Shown in pieces: positions 1 through 7,494 of a stretch of DNA of 64,000 nucleotides. The position numbers and the translations under genes are program-made. Under the pieces are notes generated by a model that did not search any database, was not told where the DNA came from, and saw only the letters and a list, made by a program, of their open reading frames with translations. Every line of letters starts with the position of its first letter. Position 1 is the stretch's first letter. Source of the stretch: Epilithonimonas arachidiradicis (lineage in GTDB: Bacteria > Bacteroidota > Bacteroidia > Flavobacteriales > Weeksellaceae); NCBI RefSeq assembly GCF_003610695.1, contig NZ_RAQH01000011.1:93058-157057 (forward strand), given 5' to 3'.

Positions 1-221
1 ACGCCGGTCACTTTTCCTTTGACGGAAGTTTTAGCGATTTTTGGAGTTGCTTTCAGTTCTTTATTCAATTCGTCTGTGGATATGGCTTTCTTAACAGCTT
101 TTGCGGAAACATCCTGTCCATAAAACTCTCCTACTTTGGCGTCGCCAGCCGGTGGACCGGATTGTGCAAATGCGGAAACAGACAGCCCTATCAATATGAA
201 AGCAAACAATATATTTTTCAT
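1..221 (-). CDS. DUF4920-like secreted protein, N-terminal part only
   Basis: The reverse strand reads from an ATG at 219-221 and stays open to the window edge, giving about 73 residues. The first 20 residues (MKNILFAFILIGLSVSAFAQ) are a classic Sec signal peptide, followed by a short Gly/Pro stretch and a charged region ending in KTSVKGKVTG. In flavobacteria this layout (AQSGPPAGDAKVGEFYG, then a GKVTxVC-type strand) is what I remember of DUF4920 proteins, which usually continue with a Cys-Gly-Cys-Trp motif; that part lies outside the window. The family is therefore a tentative call. Function unknown; periplasmic or surface location expected. Confidence 0.65.
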   Translation of the reverse strand, partial: MKNILFAFILIGLSVSAFAQSGPPAGDAKVGEFYGQDVSAKAVKKAISTDELNKELKATPKIAKTSVKGKVTG

Positions 222-356
222 AATCAATGATTTATTTTTAATGCTGTAAATTTAGAAAATTAATTAAAATGAAAAATTTTTATTTTTTGATGTAACGAAA
301 ATGACTTTTCAATTGTCATATTAATAACAAATCAAAAACTATAAAAAATTATACTT

Positions 357-1169
357 ATGAAAATAAAACTTTTATCCCTAATTCTTTTGGCTTCTGTTAG
401 CAATTTTTCCTGCATACAGAAAAATGGTTCCAATGATGTAATGTTTTCGCACTTATTATCCGACTCCGGAAAAGGCGAAGTGATTGAGAAATCTTATTCG
501 ATGGATTTTGACGAATTACAAATCTCAACTTCTCTTAATGCGGAAGTTTATAAATCCAGTGAAGAAAAAATTGTTGTGTACGCTCCTTCTGACCTAATGC
601 AGTATGTGGTTGTGAAACAAGACGGAAGAAAAGTTCAGGTAAAAATTCAATCTGAAGGTAAACTGAACATCTCAACTGACAGAATCAAAATTAAGGTTTA
701 CGCAAAGGATTTTGACGGATTGGTAGCTAACTCAAGCGGAAGTATTGTTCTGAAAGATGATTTTAAATTCTCTGATCTTGATGTGAAAGTTTCAAGTTCT
801 GGAAATATCAAAGGAAATATCAACGGTGATAATGTGAATATCCAAGCTTCCAGCAGTGGTGATTTCTACGGAGATATCGTTGCAAAAAATCTTAATTTAC
901 AATCCTCTTCATCGGGCGGAATCAATATCAAAGGAAAAGCAGACAGTGTAAGTGCTCAAGCATCTTCAAGCGGAGATATCAAAGCTGAAAACTTAACGGC
1001 AGACAGCGCAGTTCTTACAACTTCTTCTTCGGCTGATATTACGATTGGTGTACGCAATAGTTTGACTGCAAGTGCTTCCTCCAGCGGAGATATAAATGTA
1101 CTGAAAAGAGGCGACCTGAATAAAGTGACCAAAAACGAAAGCAGCTCCGGTTCTGTTAATATCCGGTAA
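357..1169 (+). CDS. Head-GIN (DUF2807) domain lipoprotein
   Basis: 270 aa. The N-terminus is a lipoprotein-type signal with a candidate acylated Cys19 (NFSC). From about residue 45 on, the protein is a regular series of short beta strands with recurrent Ser-Ser-Ser-Gly turns (SSSGN, SSSGD, SSSGG, repeated roughly every 18-20 residues). This is the pattern of the putative auto-transporter adhesin head GIN domain, a right-handed beta-solenoid found on Bacteroidota surface lipoproteins. The molecular role is unknown. It stands alone, is convergent with the next gene, and a hairpin terminator follows 30 bp after the stop. Confidence 0.88.
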   Translation: MKIKLLSLILLASVSNFSCIQKNGSNDVMFSHLLSDSGKGEVIEKSYSMDFDELQISTSLNAEVYKSSEEKIVVYAPSDLMQYVVVKQDGRKVQVKIQSEGKLNISTDRIKIKVYAKDFDGLVANSSGSIVLKDDFKFSDLDVKVSSSGNIKGNINGDNVNIQASSSGDFYGDIVAKNLNLQSSSSGGINIKGKADSVSAQASSSGDIKAENLTADSAVLTTSSSADITIGVRNSLTASASSSGDINVLKRGDLNKVTKNESSSGSVNIR

Positions 1170-1198
1170 TTTTATATTAATTTTTCTCTCAAACGGAA

Positions 1199-1224
1199 AG
1201 AGACCTGAATTCCAGGTCTCTTTT
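1199..1224. terminator. Rho-independent terminator between convergent genes
   Basis: Nine-bp perfect stem (AGAGACCTG at 1199-1207 with CAGGTCTCT at 1213-1221), loop AATTC, then a T run on the plus strand. On the minus strand the stem is followed by TTTCC, so it may act weakly in both directions between the GIN lipoprotein gene and the convergent coiled-coil gene. Confidence 0.85.
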
Positions 1225-1249
1225 GTTATTTATTAAAATCAAATTCCGA

Positions 1250-2026
1250 TTAGAACTTGATGATATCTTGCATTTTAGCAGTTTCCTCATTTACTAACTC
1301 GTCATCTACCAAGATTTTTCCAGAATGCTCATCGATGATAATCTTTTTTCTTTGAGCAATTTCCATTTGCTTTTGTGGCGGGATTGTGAAGAAAGAACCT
1401 TTTGGCGCTCCTCTTTCCAAACCTACAACGGCAAGACCTGTAGATGAACCTTGACGGATTCTTTGGTAAGAAGCCAACAATCTGTCATCGATTTTCTCAG
1501 CAAATTCTTTAGATTTTTCCAACAGATAATCTTCTTCTTTCTGAGTTTCAGAAATCAAATTATCCAACTCGTTTTTCTTATGGTTCAAGTGGTTTTTCAG
1601 CTCCTCGATTTTAGCGTTCAAATCAGACAAAGTTTCTTTTTTGTGGTCGATTTTGCCACCGAATTCTTTGATTCTTTTTTCAGCTAACTGAATTTCCAAT
1701 TCCTGATATTCTACCTCTTTTGACAAAGCTTCGAACTCTTTGTTATTTCTAACGTTATCTTGCTGCGTTTTATATTTATCAATAAGAGTTTGAGCTTGTT
1801 TCATCAAATCTTTTTTGCTGTTGATTTCAGCATTTTGCTCAGCAATTTCAGTTTCGAATTTTTGGGCTCTTTTTTCAAGACCTTCAATTTCTATCTCAAG
1901 GTCTTCTACTTCAATCGGCAACTCGCCTCTTGTATTGCGGATCTCATCCAAACGGGAATCGATAATTTGCAAATCGTAAAGAGCTCTTAATTTTTCTTCA
2001 ACAGAAATTTCGTTTACTTTAGCCAT
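1250..2026 (-). CDS. Coiled-coil protein of the COG1579 zinc-ribbon family, cysteines lost
   Basis: 258 aa. Residues about 10-180 are a long charged coiled coil (runs of K/E with heptad leucines), and the C-terminal 60 residues match the zinc-ribbon domain of COG1579 proteins (FFTIPPQKQMEIAQRKKIII then DEHSGKILVDDEL). The family normally has two CxxC pairs around this segment. Here they read GAPKGS and DEHSG, and I see no cysteine in the domain, so zinc binding should be lost while the fold-defining residues remain. It lies 2 bp before the Nif3-like gene in the same direction, a neighbourhood often seen in flavobacteria. Proposed nucleic-acid binding for the family is not established. Confidence 0.85.
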   Translation of the reverse strand: MAKVNEISVEEKLRALYDLQIIDSRLDEIRNTRGELPIEVEDLEIEIEGLEKRAQKFETEIAEQNAEINSKKDLMKQAQTLIDKYKTQQDNVRNNKEFEALSKEVEYQELEIQLAEKRIKEFGGKIDHKKETLSDLNAKIEELKNHLNHKKNELDNLISETQKEEDYLLEKSKEFAEKIDDRLLASYQRIRQGSSTGLAVVGLERGAPKGSFFTIPPQKQMEIAQRKKIIIDEHSGKILVDDELVNEETAKMQDIIKF

Positions 2027-2028
2027 AT

Positions 2029-3126
2029 CTATATAAAATAATTAACAGGATTTGTTTTTATTGTCGTTTTAGCGATTGCAAATGTAGTGAATTTTTCGGA
2101 CAAAATTTCAAATAATTGTTGAGTTACAAATTGTTCTGATTCGAAATGTCCAATATCACAAATCAGCAATTTATCTTCCCCTGAAAAGAAATCGTGATAT
2201 TTCACATCGCCAGTCAAATAAGCATCACATTTTGCAGATATGGCTGACTTTATTCCACTTGCACCACTTCCGCCCAAAACGCCTACTCTCTTGATTTTTT
2301 TTCGAGTTAAATTATTGTGTCTGATGATATTAAGATTAAATTTTTCTTTAACGAACTTTAGAAAATCAGTTTCATCCATTTCTGTTTCCAAATCTCCGAA
2401 TCTCCCCAAACCGGTATATTGATTTTCGTTTTCGAGAGAAATTAATTGGTAAGCGACTTCTTCGTAAGGATGATTTTGCCTCATCGCAAAGAGAATCTGA
2501 TGTTTTTTATAATCTTCAAAAATCATTGAAAGTAAAACTTCATTGGCGTTTTTTCTCTCATTTTGAGTTCCGGTTACAGGATTTGAACCTTCTAAAGGTC
2601 GAAAAGTTCCGTTTCCATTGATTGAAAAACTGCATTCATCATAAAAACCAATATTTCCTGCTCCGGCTTCAAAAAGTGCATTTTTCAAATTCTCAGCAGA
2701 TTCAACAGGAACATAAACTTCGAGTTTTCTTAATTGATTTTGTTTTGGCATTAATATTTTCTGATTCTTCAATCCAAGAACTTCACAGATTTTATAATTA
2801 ACCCCCAAATAATCATTATCAAAAGCTGTGTGAATTGCATAAATCGCGATTTTACTTTCTAAAGCTTTTAAAACAGCTCTCTCAACATAATTCTTTCCTG
2901 TAATAGATTTTAATCCAGAAAAAATAATCGGATGAAAACAAAATATAAAGTTTAAATCCTTTTCAATAGCTTCATCAACTACAGATTCCAAAGCATCGTG
3001 GGAAATCAAAATTCCAGAAATTTCTCTGTCTGGATTTCCACAAAGCAAACCAACATTATCAAAATCTTCTGCTTGTCTTGCCGGAATTATTTGTTCAAAA
3101 TCTTTTATAAACTCTTTGATTTTCAT
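2029..3126 (-). CDS. Nif3-like dinuclear metal centre hexameric protein
   Basis: 365 aa with the start taken at the ATG of MKIKEF (3124-3126). A longer reading frame begins at 3162 but would overlap the RES toxin gene, and its extra 12 residues do not look like the family N-terminus. Family signatures: FDNVGLLCG near the start, FCFHPIIFSG and IYAIHTAFDN (metal-ligand histidines) and, near the C-terminus, CDIGHFESEQ. The insertion between the two halves (about residues 120-240) is the PII-like domain present in longer Nif3 members. Members have been linked to GTP cyclohydrolase I-type folds, but the cellular substrate is unknown. It is probably co-transcribed with the toxin-antitoxin pair upstream (10-bp gap) and the coiled-coil gene downstream. 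Confidence 0.92.
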   Translation of the reverse strand: MKIKEFIKDFEQIIPARQAEDFDNVGLLCGNPDREISGILISHDALESVVDEAIEKDLNFIFCFHPIIFSGLKSITGKNYVERAVLKALESKIAIYAIHTAFDNDYLGVNYKICEVLGLKNQKILMPKQNQLRKLEVYVPVESAENLKNALFEAGAGNIGFYDECSFSINGNGTFRPLEGSNPVTGTQNERKNANEVLLSMIFEDYKKHQILFAMRQNHPYEEVAYQLISLENENQYTGLGRFGDLETEMDETDFLKFVKEKFNLNIIRHNNLTRKKIKRVGVLGGSGASGIKSAISAKCDAYLTGDVKYHDFFSGEDKLLICDIGHFESEQFVTQQLFEILSEKFTTFAIAKTTIKTNPVNYFI

Positions 3127-3136
3127 ATTTGAGATA

Positions 3137-3589
3137 TTATCTGATAAACAATCGGTCATCAAAAGTAAATTTTTCTATTTTCTTAATTTTAACTTCCGGA
3201 AAATTAATATGTCTCGGATTGATGATATAATTAAATTCACCTTGAACCGCAGCTGAAGGGATTTTCATTATTAAGAATTTTTGATCTTTAAGAAATTTGT
3301 CCCCGATTTTCTGCGTGCTGTCGGGATGTGGAAAAGTGTTCCAATCTTTTGACAATCGTTTCGGTTCGAAAAAAAGAATATCAGGAATTTCGATATGAAT
3401 CAAGCGATAATCCTGTGGCAAAATCCCCAAAGGAATATGAACAGCGATTTCCGTCACGCACAAAGCAATGGAATGTGCTGTGTAAAGTGCAGCGCTTCCT
3501 TTGCTATTCCATCTGCCACCGGCAATTTCCGCTCCTTTTCCGGAAAGGTCATTAGCATAGATTTCCTTTGAGAGTCTGTAAACAATCAT
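3137..3589 (-). CDS. RES-domain toxin (NAD+-degrading, RES/Xre type)
   Basis: 150 aa, the normal size for a RES toxin. Visible motifs: YRLSK at the N-terminus, GGRWNSKG with Arg26, Tyr36 in ALYTA, Glu47 in TEIAVH, and Ser112/Asn120 in IPSAAVQGEFNYIINP. Arg, Tyr, Glu and Ser at these places form the ADP-ribosyltransferase-like NAD+ pocket of the family, whose characterised members deplete cellular NAD+. All are present, so the toxin looks intact. Its antitoxin gene lies 6 bp upstream, the usual antitoxin-toxin order. Confidence 0.92.
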   Translation of the reverse strand: MIVYRLSKEIYANDLSGKGAEIAGGRWNSKGSAALYTAHSIALCVTEIAVHIPLGILPQDYRLIHIEIPDILFFEPKRLSKDWNTFPHPDSTQKIGDKFLKDQKFLIMKIPSAAVQGEFNYIINPRHINFPEVKIKKIEKFTFDDRLFIR

Positions 3590-3595
3590 CTCAGA

Positions 3596-4054
3596 TTATG
3601 CTAAAACGCCATGTTCTATACGAGTCAACTCATCCATAAGAAGCGATATTCCAAAAACACTACCCAACAAATCTTGTGGTTTTGTCTTTCCCAAAGCCAC
3701 ATTCTCGGACTGCAGCCATATCAAAAAATTATCGGAAGAACCAAAAACTTCCTCGCCTCTTTGATAAAGCATTTCTATTTGCAAAATTTTTTCGGACTGT
3801 AAAATATCAAAAGATTTTTCTTCTTTCTGGTAGCGGGACAATGTTTTTCCTGAAATATGGAGAAAATCTGCCCAATCCTGCATTGTAAAAGGAAACTTCT
3901 TTGCAAGGTTGTCAAAAATCTTAAACGATATACCTTTTTGCGAAATATCCATTAAGCGAAAGATACCGACATCATCAAAATTCTGATAACCATAAGCAAC
4001 GGCAGCTTCCTGAACCAGATCCGTTTTATATTCTGAAGTTTTATACTTTTTCAT
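3596..4054 (-). CDS. Xre/ParS-type antitoxin (DUF2384 C-terminus)
   Basis: 152 aa. Residues about 50-90 form an Xre-like helix-turn-helix (FTMQDWADFLHISGKTLSRY), followed by the ParS/MbcA-like C-terminal domain with LGKTKPQDLLGS in place of the common G.kP.dlL.t motif that inserts into the RES active site. It should neutralise the RES protein 6 bp downstream and repress the shared promoter, where repeats of TAGACAA are found. Confidence 0.9.
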   Translation of the reverse strand: MKKYKTSEYKTDLVQEAAVAYGYQNFDDVGIFRLMDISQKGISFKIFDNLAKKFPFTMQDWADFLHISGKTLSRYQKEEKSFDILQSEKILQIEMLYQRGEEVFGSSDNFLIWLQSENVALGKTKPQDLLGSVFGISLLMDELTRIEHGVLA

Positions 4055-4072
4055 TTTTGTAATTTTCTACTA

Positions 4073-4113
4073 CAAATATACGAACATTGTCTAAATAAAA
4101 AAGACTTTTGTCT
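4073..4113 (-). promoter_or_regulatory. Promoter and likely operator of the RES/ParS operon
   Basis: Reading the minus strand, TATATTTG (4073-4080) fits the Bacteroidota -7 box TAnnTTTG, about 20 bases upstream of the antitoxin ATG. Just upstream lie two copies of TAGACAA, one of them inside the short palindrome AGACAAAAGTCT (4102-4113). Such repeats over a promoter fit autoregulation by the antitoxin; this is inferred from position and symmetry. Confidence 0.6.
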
Positions 4114-4173
4114 ATTTATTTTTAAAATAAATTTCTAAAATATTTTACTTAACTTCAATAATATTTTAAATGG

Positions 4174-4998
4174 ATGAAAATAAAACCAGAATTTGACCTT
4201 ATTCCCGAAGAAGGTTGGCGCAAAAAGATCTACGAAGTTGTTTATTTATCAGAGACAAAAGCTGGTAAAATATTCGATATCGGATTATTGTTCTTAATTC
4301 TTTTTAGTACGGTTTTGCTAATGGTGGAAACGATTCCCATCATCAGATTACAATATTACAAGGAATTTTACTACGCCGAATTTTTCATCACCATCATCTT
4401 CACAATAGAATATATCCTGAGAATCATCTGCATCAAAGATAGGGAAGAATATATTTTCAGTCCATTGGGAATCATTGATTTCCTGTCCATTATACCTTTC
4501 TACATCAGTTTATTCTTTCCGATTTGGCATTTTGTGGCCATTATCAGGATGTTGAGAATTCTTAGAATTTTCAGGATTTTCAATCTGGCAGATTATATGC
4601 ACGACGGTCGCTTTATTGTCTCAGCACTCAAACATAGCTCCAGAAAAATCTATATTTTTCTATTGTTTATGGTCATCTTCATTGTCATCATCGGTGCGCT
4701 GATGTACGTAGTGGAAGATGGCAAAAATGGCTTTAGCAGTATCCCACAAAGTGTTTATTGGGCTGTTGTCACTATTACGACTGTCGGTTATGGTGACATT
4801 TCGCCTGCCACGCCTTTAGGAAAATTATTGTCTATCGTAGTGATGTTATGCGGTTATAGCATCATCGCTGTTCCAACCGGGATTGTCACTTCAGAGTTCC
4901 GAAGAAGAAAAAGTGATGTGAAATGTAACCGATGTGGAAACGAAGATAATGATGATAACGCCAGGTATTGTAAGATTTGTGGTGAAAAAATGGTTTAG
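4174..4998 (+). CDS. Voltage-gated potassium channel subunit (6-TM, Kv-like)
   Basis: 274 aa. Six hydrophobic segments, an S4-type segment with Arg every third residue (RMLRILRIFRIF), a pore helix and the potassium selectivity filter TTVGYGD at residues 202-208, followed by the S6 helix. This is the architecture of bacterial KvAP/Kv-type channels in the inner membrane. The cytoplasmic tail ends in a small four-Cys zinc ribbon (CNRCG then CKICG), a frequent addition in environmental bacterial channels and possibly a gating or assembly module. The gene overlaps the convergent patatin gene by 4 bp. Confidence 0.95.
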   Translation: MKIKPEFDLIPEEGWRKKIYEVVYLSETKAGKIFDIGLLFLILFSTVLLMVETIPIIRLQYYKEFYYAEFFITIIFTIEYILRIICIKDREEYIFSPLGIIDFLSIIPFYISLFFPIWHFVAIIRMLRILRIFRIFNLADYMHDGRFIVSALKHSSRKIYIFLLFMVIFIVIIGALMYVVEDGKNGFSSIPQSVYWAVVTITTVGYGDISPATPLGKLLSIVVMLCGYSIIAVPTGIVTSEFRRRKSDVKCNRCGNEDNDDNARYCKICGEKMV

Positions 4999-5798
4999 TT
5001 TTCTCTTATAAACATCGATTCAAATTCATCTTGATTTTCAAGAAAAGTTCTTTTAGCTTCATCATAACCGATATCGAATATCTCTTTTAAACGCTGAGGG
5101 TTTCTCTCAAAAATGCCGTATTTGGATAACTTTTTCGAAGTAATGAACCAATCACAAAAAGCAAATTTATAAATCTCGGTTCGATGCGATAATAATTCGT
5201 ACGCTCTAGTTGTCACAGAGCGGATTGTCTTAAGGTCAGCAGCGTGAACATCTTGCGGCGGTGTTACATAGACTCCAATCAATTTATCACATTCATTATG
5301 GATGACATCGGCTGGAAAATTATTTAGAACGCCACCATCGCTGTACATTTCGTCATTAATAAAATAAGGCGTAGAAATCCCCGGAATACAGGACGACGCA
5401 ATAATAGCATCAACTACTTTATAATTCTTTTCGAAAACTTTCTGATTACCAGTAATCAATTCCGTAGCGACAATTCTCACATCTTTTTCCAAATCACCTA
5501 ATGTCATATCCTGAAAAATAGGATTGAGATAAGTCGTAAAAATAGCAGATGAAACAAATCCTGGCTGATTAAACGTAAAATGTTTCCAATGGAAAAAATA
5601 AATGGACTTGAAAAAATCCAAAATTTCTTCAGGCGACTTCCCTACGGCATATAGCGAACCAACAATAGAACCTGCACTGCAACAGGAAAGAATATCAGGT
5701 TTAATGTTTTTTTCATTCAAGAACTTCAACACACCAGCGTGAGCCAAACCGCGCGTTCCTCCGCCTGACAAAACCAATCCTAACTTCGAATTTTCCAT
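4995..5798 (-). CDS. Patatin-like phospholipase
   Basis: 267 aa. The oxyanion-hole motif SGGGTRGLAHAGVL (residues 11-24), the nucleophile elbow CCSAGS with Ser41, and the catalytic Asp in YSDGGVLNNFP define a bacterial patatin with a Ser-Asp dyad. The first Gly of the usual GxSxG elbow is Cys here, a tolerated variant. No signal peptide is seen, so it is probably cytoplasmic or peripheral to the membrane. Expected activity is acyl hydrolysis of phospholipids. It stands alone between the channel gene and lpdA and is not part of the large accessory locus further right. Confidence 0.93.
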   Translation of the reverse strand: MENSKLGLVLSGGGTRGLAHAGVLKFLNEKNIKPDILSCCSAGSIVGSLYAVGKSPEEILDFFKSIYFFHWKHFTFNQPGFVSSAIFTTYLNPIFQDMTLGDLEKDVRIVATELITGNQKVFEKNYKVVDAIIASSCIPGISTPYFINDEMYSDGGVLNNFPADVIHNECDKLIGVYVTPPQDVHAADLKTIRSVTTRAYELLSHRTEIYKFAFCDWFITSKKLSKYGIFERNPQRLKEIFDIGYDEAKRTFLENQDEFESMFIREN

Positions 5799-5812
5799 TG
5801 AGTAAAATTAAA

Positions 5813-5838
5813 AAAACCACAGAACAATCTGTGGTTTT
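5813..5838 (-). terminator. Terminator after lpdA
   Basis: Perfect 11-bp stem AAAACCACAGA / TCTGTGGTTTT with loop ACAA. On the minus strand it is followed by a run of seven T, 27 bp after the lpdA stop codon. Confidence 0.9.
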
Positions 5839-5864
5839 ATAATATGAATATTATGTTAATCTCA

Positions 5865-7256
5865 TTAAATATGAATCACTTCTCCATAAGCAGCGGCAAC
5901 AGCCTCCATCACCGCTTCAGAAACAGTTGGGTGCGGGTGAATCGATTTAAGAACCTCGTGTCCTGTTGTTTCTAATTTTCTTGCTACAACTGCTTCAGCA
6001 ATCATATCAGTAACACCGTCACCAACCATATGGCATCCTAACCACTCTCCGTATTTAGCATCGAAAATAACTTTGATAAATCCGTCAACATCACCGTTTG
6101 CAGTCGCTTTTCCAGATGCCGAGAAAGGGAATTTACCAACTTTGATTTCGTAACCTTTTTCTTTGGCCTGTTTTTCAGTTAAACCAACAGAAGCGATTTC
6201 TGGATGACAATAGGTACAACCCGGGATATTTCCGTAATCGATAGCTTCTACGTGTAATCCTTTGATTTTTTCCACACAAGTAATTCCTTCAGCAGAAGCT
6301 ACGTGAGCCAAAGCCTGAGTTGGGATAATATCACCAATCGCATAGTAACCAGGAACAGAAGTTTGGTACCATTCGTTAACCAAAACTTTTCCTTTTTCTG
6401 TTTTGATACCAACAGCCTCAAGACCTATTCCTTCTACGTTAGAAGCAATTCCAACAGCAGAAAGAAGAATATCCGCTTCCAAAGTGATTTCTCCGGTTGC
6501 CGTTTTCACTTTCGCTTTTACACCATTTCCTGAAGTATCAACAGATTCTACAGAAGAATTGGTCATTATCTCAATTCCAGCTTTTTTTAGAGATTTTTCA
6601 ACGTGTTTTGAAACTTCTTCATCCTCCAAAGGAACGATGTTTGGTAAAAACTCAACCACAGTTACTTTAGTTCCCATAGAATTATAGAAATCAGCAAACT
6701 CAATTCCGATAGCCCCAGAACCTACAACAATCATAGATTTTGGCTGCTCAGGAAGAGATAATGCTTGTCTGTATCCGATTACTTTTTTACCATCCTGAGG
6801 AAGATTTGGCAATTCTCTGGAACGCGCTCCAGTCGCGATGATGATATTAGTTCCAGAATATTCAGTTGTTTTTCCTTCTGCATCTACTACAGAAACTTTT
6901 TTGCCAGCTTTCACCGTTGCAGTTCCCATAATGACATCGATTTTGTTTTTCTTCATCAGGAACTCAATACCTTTGCTCATTTTGCCCGCTACGCCTCTAC
7001 TTCTCTGAATCACCTTAGTGAAATCGAAGCCTGGATTTTCTACTTTATTAAGACCATAATCTTCAGCATGCTTCAAATAATTGAAAACGTGAGCAGACTT
7101 CAGAAGGGCTTTTGTCGGGATACAACCCCAGTTAAGACAAATACCTCCAAGATTTTCTTTTTCGATTATAGCGGTTTTGAAACCCAATTGAGCAGCTCTG
7201 ATTGCAGTTACATATCCGCCAGGTCCACTTCCAATAACAATAATATCGTAGTTCAT
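5865..7256 (-). CDS. lpdA: Dihydrolipoyl dehydrogenase (E3)
   Basis: 463 aa, normal length. FAD-binding GSGPGGYVTAIRAAQLG at residues 9-25, redox-active disulfide GGICLNWGCIPTK (Cys40/Cys45), NAD-binding VVGSGAIGIEFADFY, FAD contact YAIGDI and the C-terminal dimer-interface His-Glu (HPHPTVSEAVMEA). It reoxidises dihydrolipoamide in the pyruvate, 2-oxoglutarate and branched-chain dehydrogenase complexes, and possibly glycine cleavage, in the cytoplasm. The fused E1 at 15.8-18.2 kb is a plausible partner, but the genes are not adjacent. Single-gene unit with its own terminator. Confidence 0.97.
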   Translation of the reverse strand: MNYDIIVIGSGPGGYVTAIRAAQLGFKTAIIEKENLGGICLNWGCIPTKALLKSAHVFNYLKHAEDYGLNKVENPGFDFTKVIQRSRGVAGKMSKGIEFLMKKNKIDVIMGTATVKAGKKVSVVDAEGKTTEYSGTNIIIATGARSRELPNLPQDGKKVIGYRQALSLPEQPKSMIVVGSGAIGIEFADFYNSMGTKVTVVEFLPNIVPLEDEEVSKHVEKSLKKAGIEIMTNSSVESVDTSGNGVKAKVKTATGEITLEADILLSAVGIASNVEGIGLEAVGIKTEKGKVLVNEWYQTSVPGYYAIGDIIPTQALAHVASAEGITCVEKIKGLHVEAIDYGNIPGCTYCHPEIASVGLTEKQAKEKGYEIKVGKFPFSASGKATANGDVDGFIKVIFDAKYGEWLGCHMVGDGVTDMIAEAVVARKLETTGHEVLKSIHPHPTVSEAVMEAVAAAYGEVIHI

Positions 7257-7312
7257 CTGATTTAAAAATTTTATGCGAATTTACGGAAAATTATTGGAAG
7301 CATAATATGACA

Positions 7313-7337
7313 AAAAGCAACTTTGTGAGTTGCTTTT
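7313..7337 (-). terminator. Terminator-type hairpin upstream of lpdA
   Basis: Ten-bp stem AAAAGCAACT / AGTTGCTTTT around TTGTG. On the minus strand the stem runs into five T. It lies between the DUF4139 gene and lpdA and probably ends the sigma factor/VWA/DUF4139 operon. Confidence 0.75.
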
Positions 7338-7402
7338 ATAAATTAAGTTTAACAGTTTTATTCTAAAATAAACTCATTTACATCTTATTAGAACATCGAA
7401 TT

Positions 7403-7486
7403 GCAGCAGCCCGACCTGAGTGGAGCTCTTTTTCTTTTTTTTAATAAAAAAGAAAAAAACGAGAACGGAGGACGGAAATAGCTGAC
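7403..7486. repeat. Intergenic imperfect-hairpin repeat, copy 1 of 3
   Basis: Layout: GCAGCCCGACCTGAGTGGAG, then a T/C-rich run facing an A-rich run (a long T/A stem around 7428-7458), then gAACGGAGGACGGA and GCTG. The same layout recurs at 13787-13866 and 20326-20433. It does not code for protein and sits just after the DUF4139 stop codon. It is a dispersed extragenic palindromic family of a kind common in flavobacterial genomes; whether it stops transcription or stabilises mRNA ends is not shown. Confidence 0.75.
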
Positions 7487-7494
7487 CAAATCAT

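Noticed and set aside
2029..3162. Longer form of the Nif3-like protein starting at 3162
   Set aside because: The extra 12 residues overlap the RES gene and do not match the family N-terminus; ATG at 3126 fits better.
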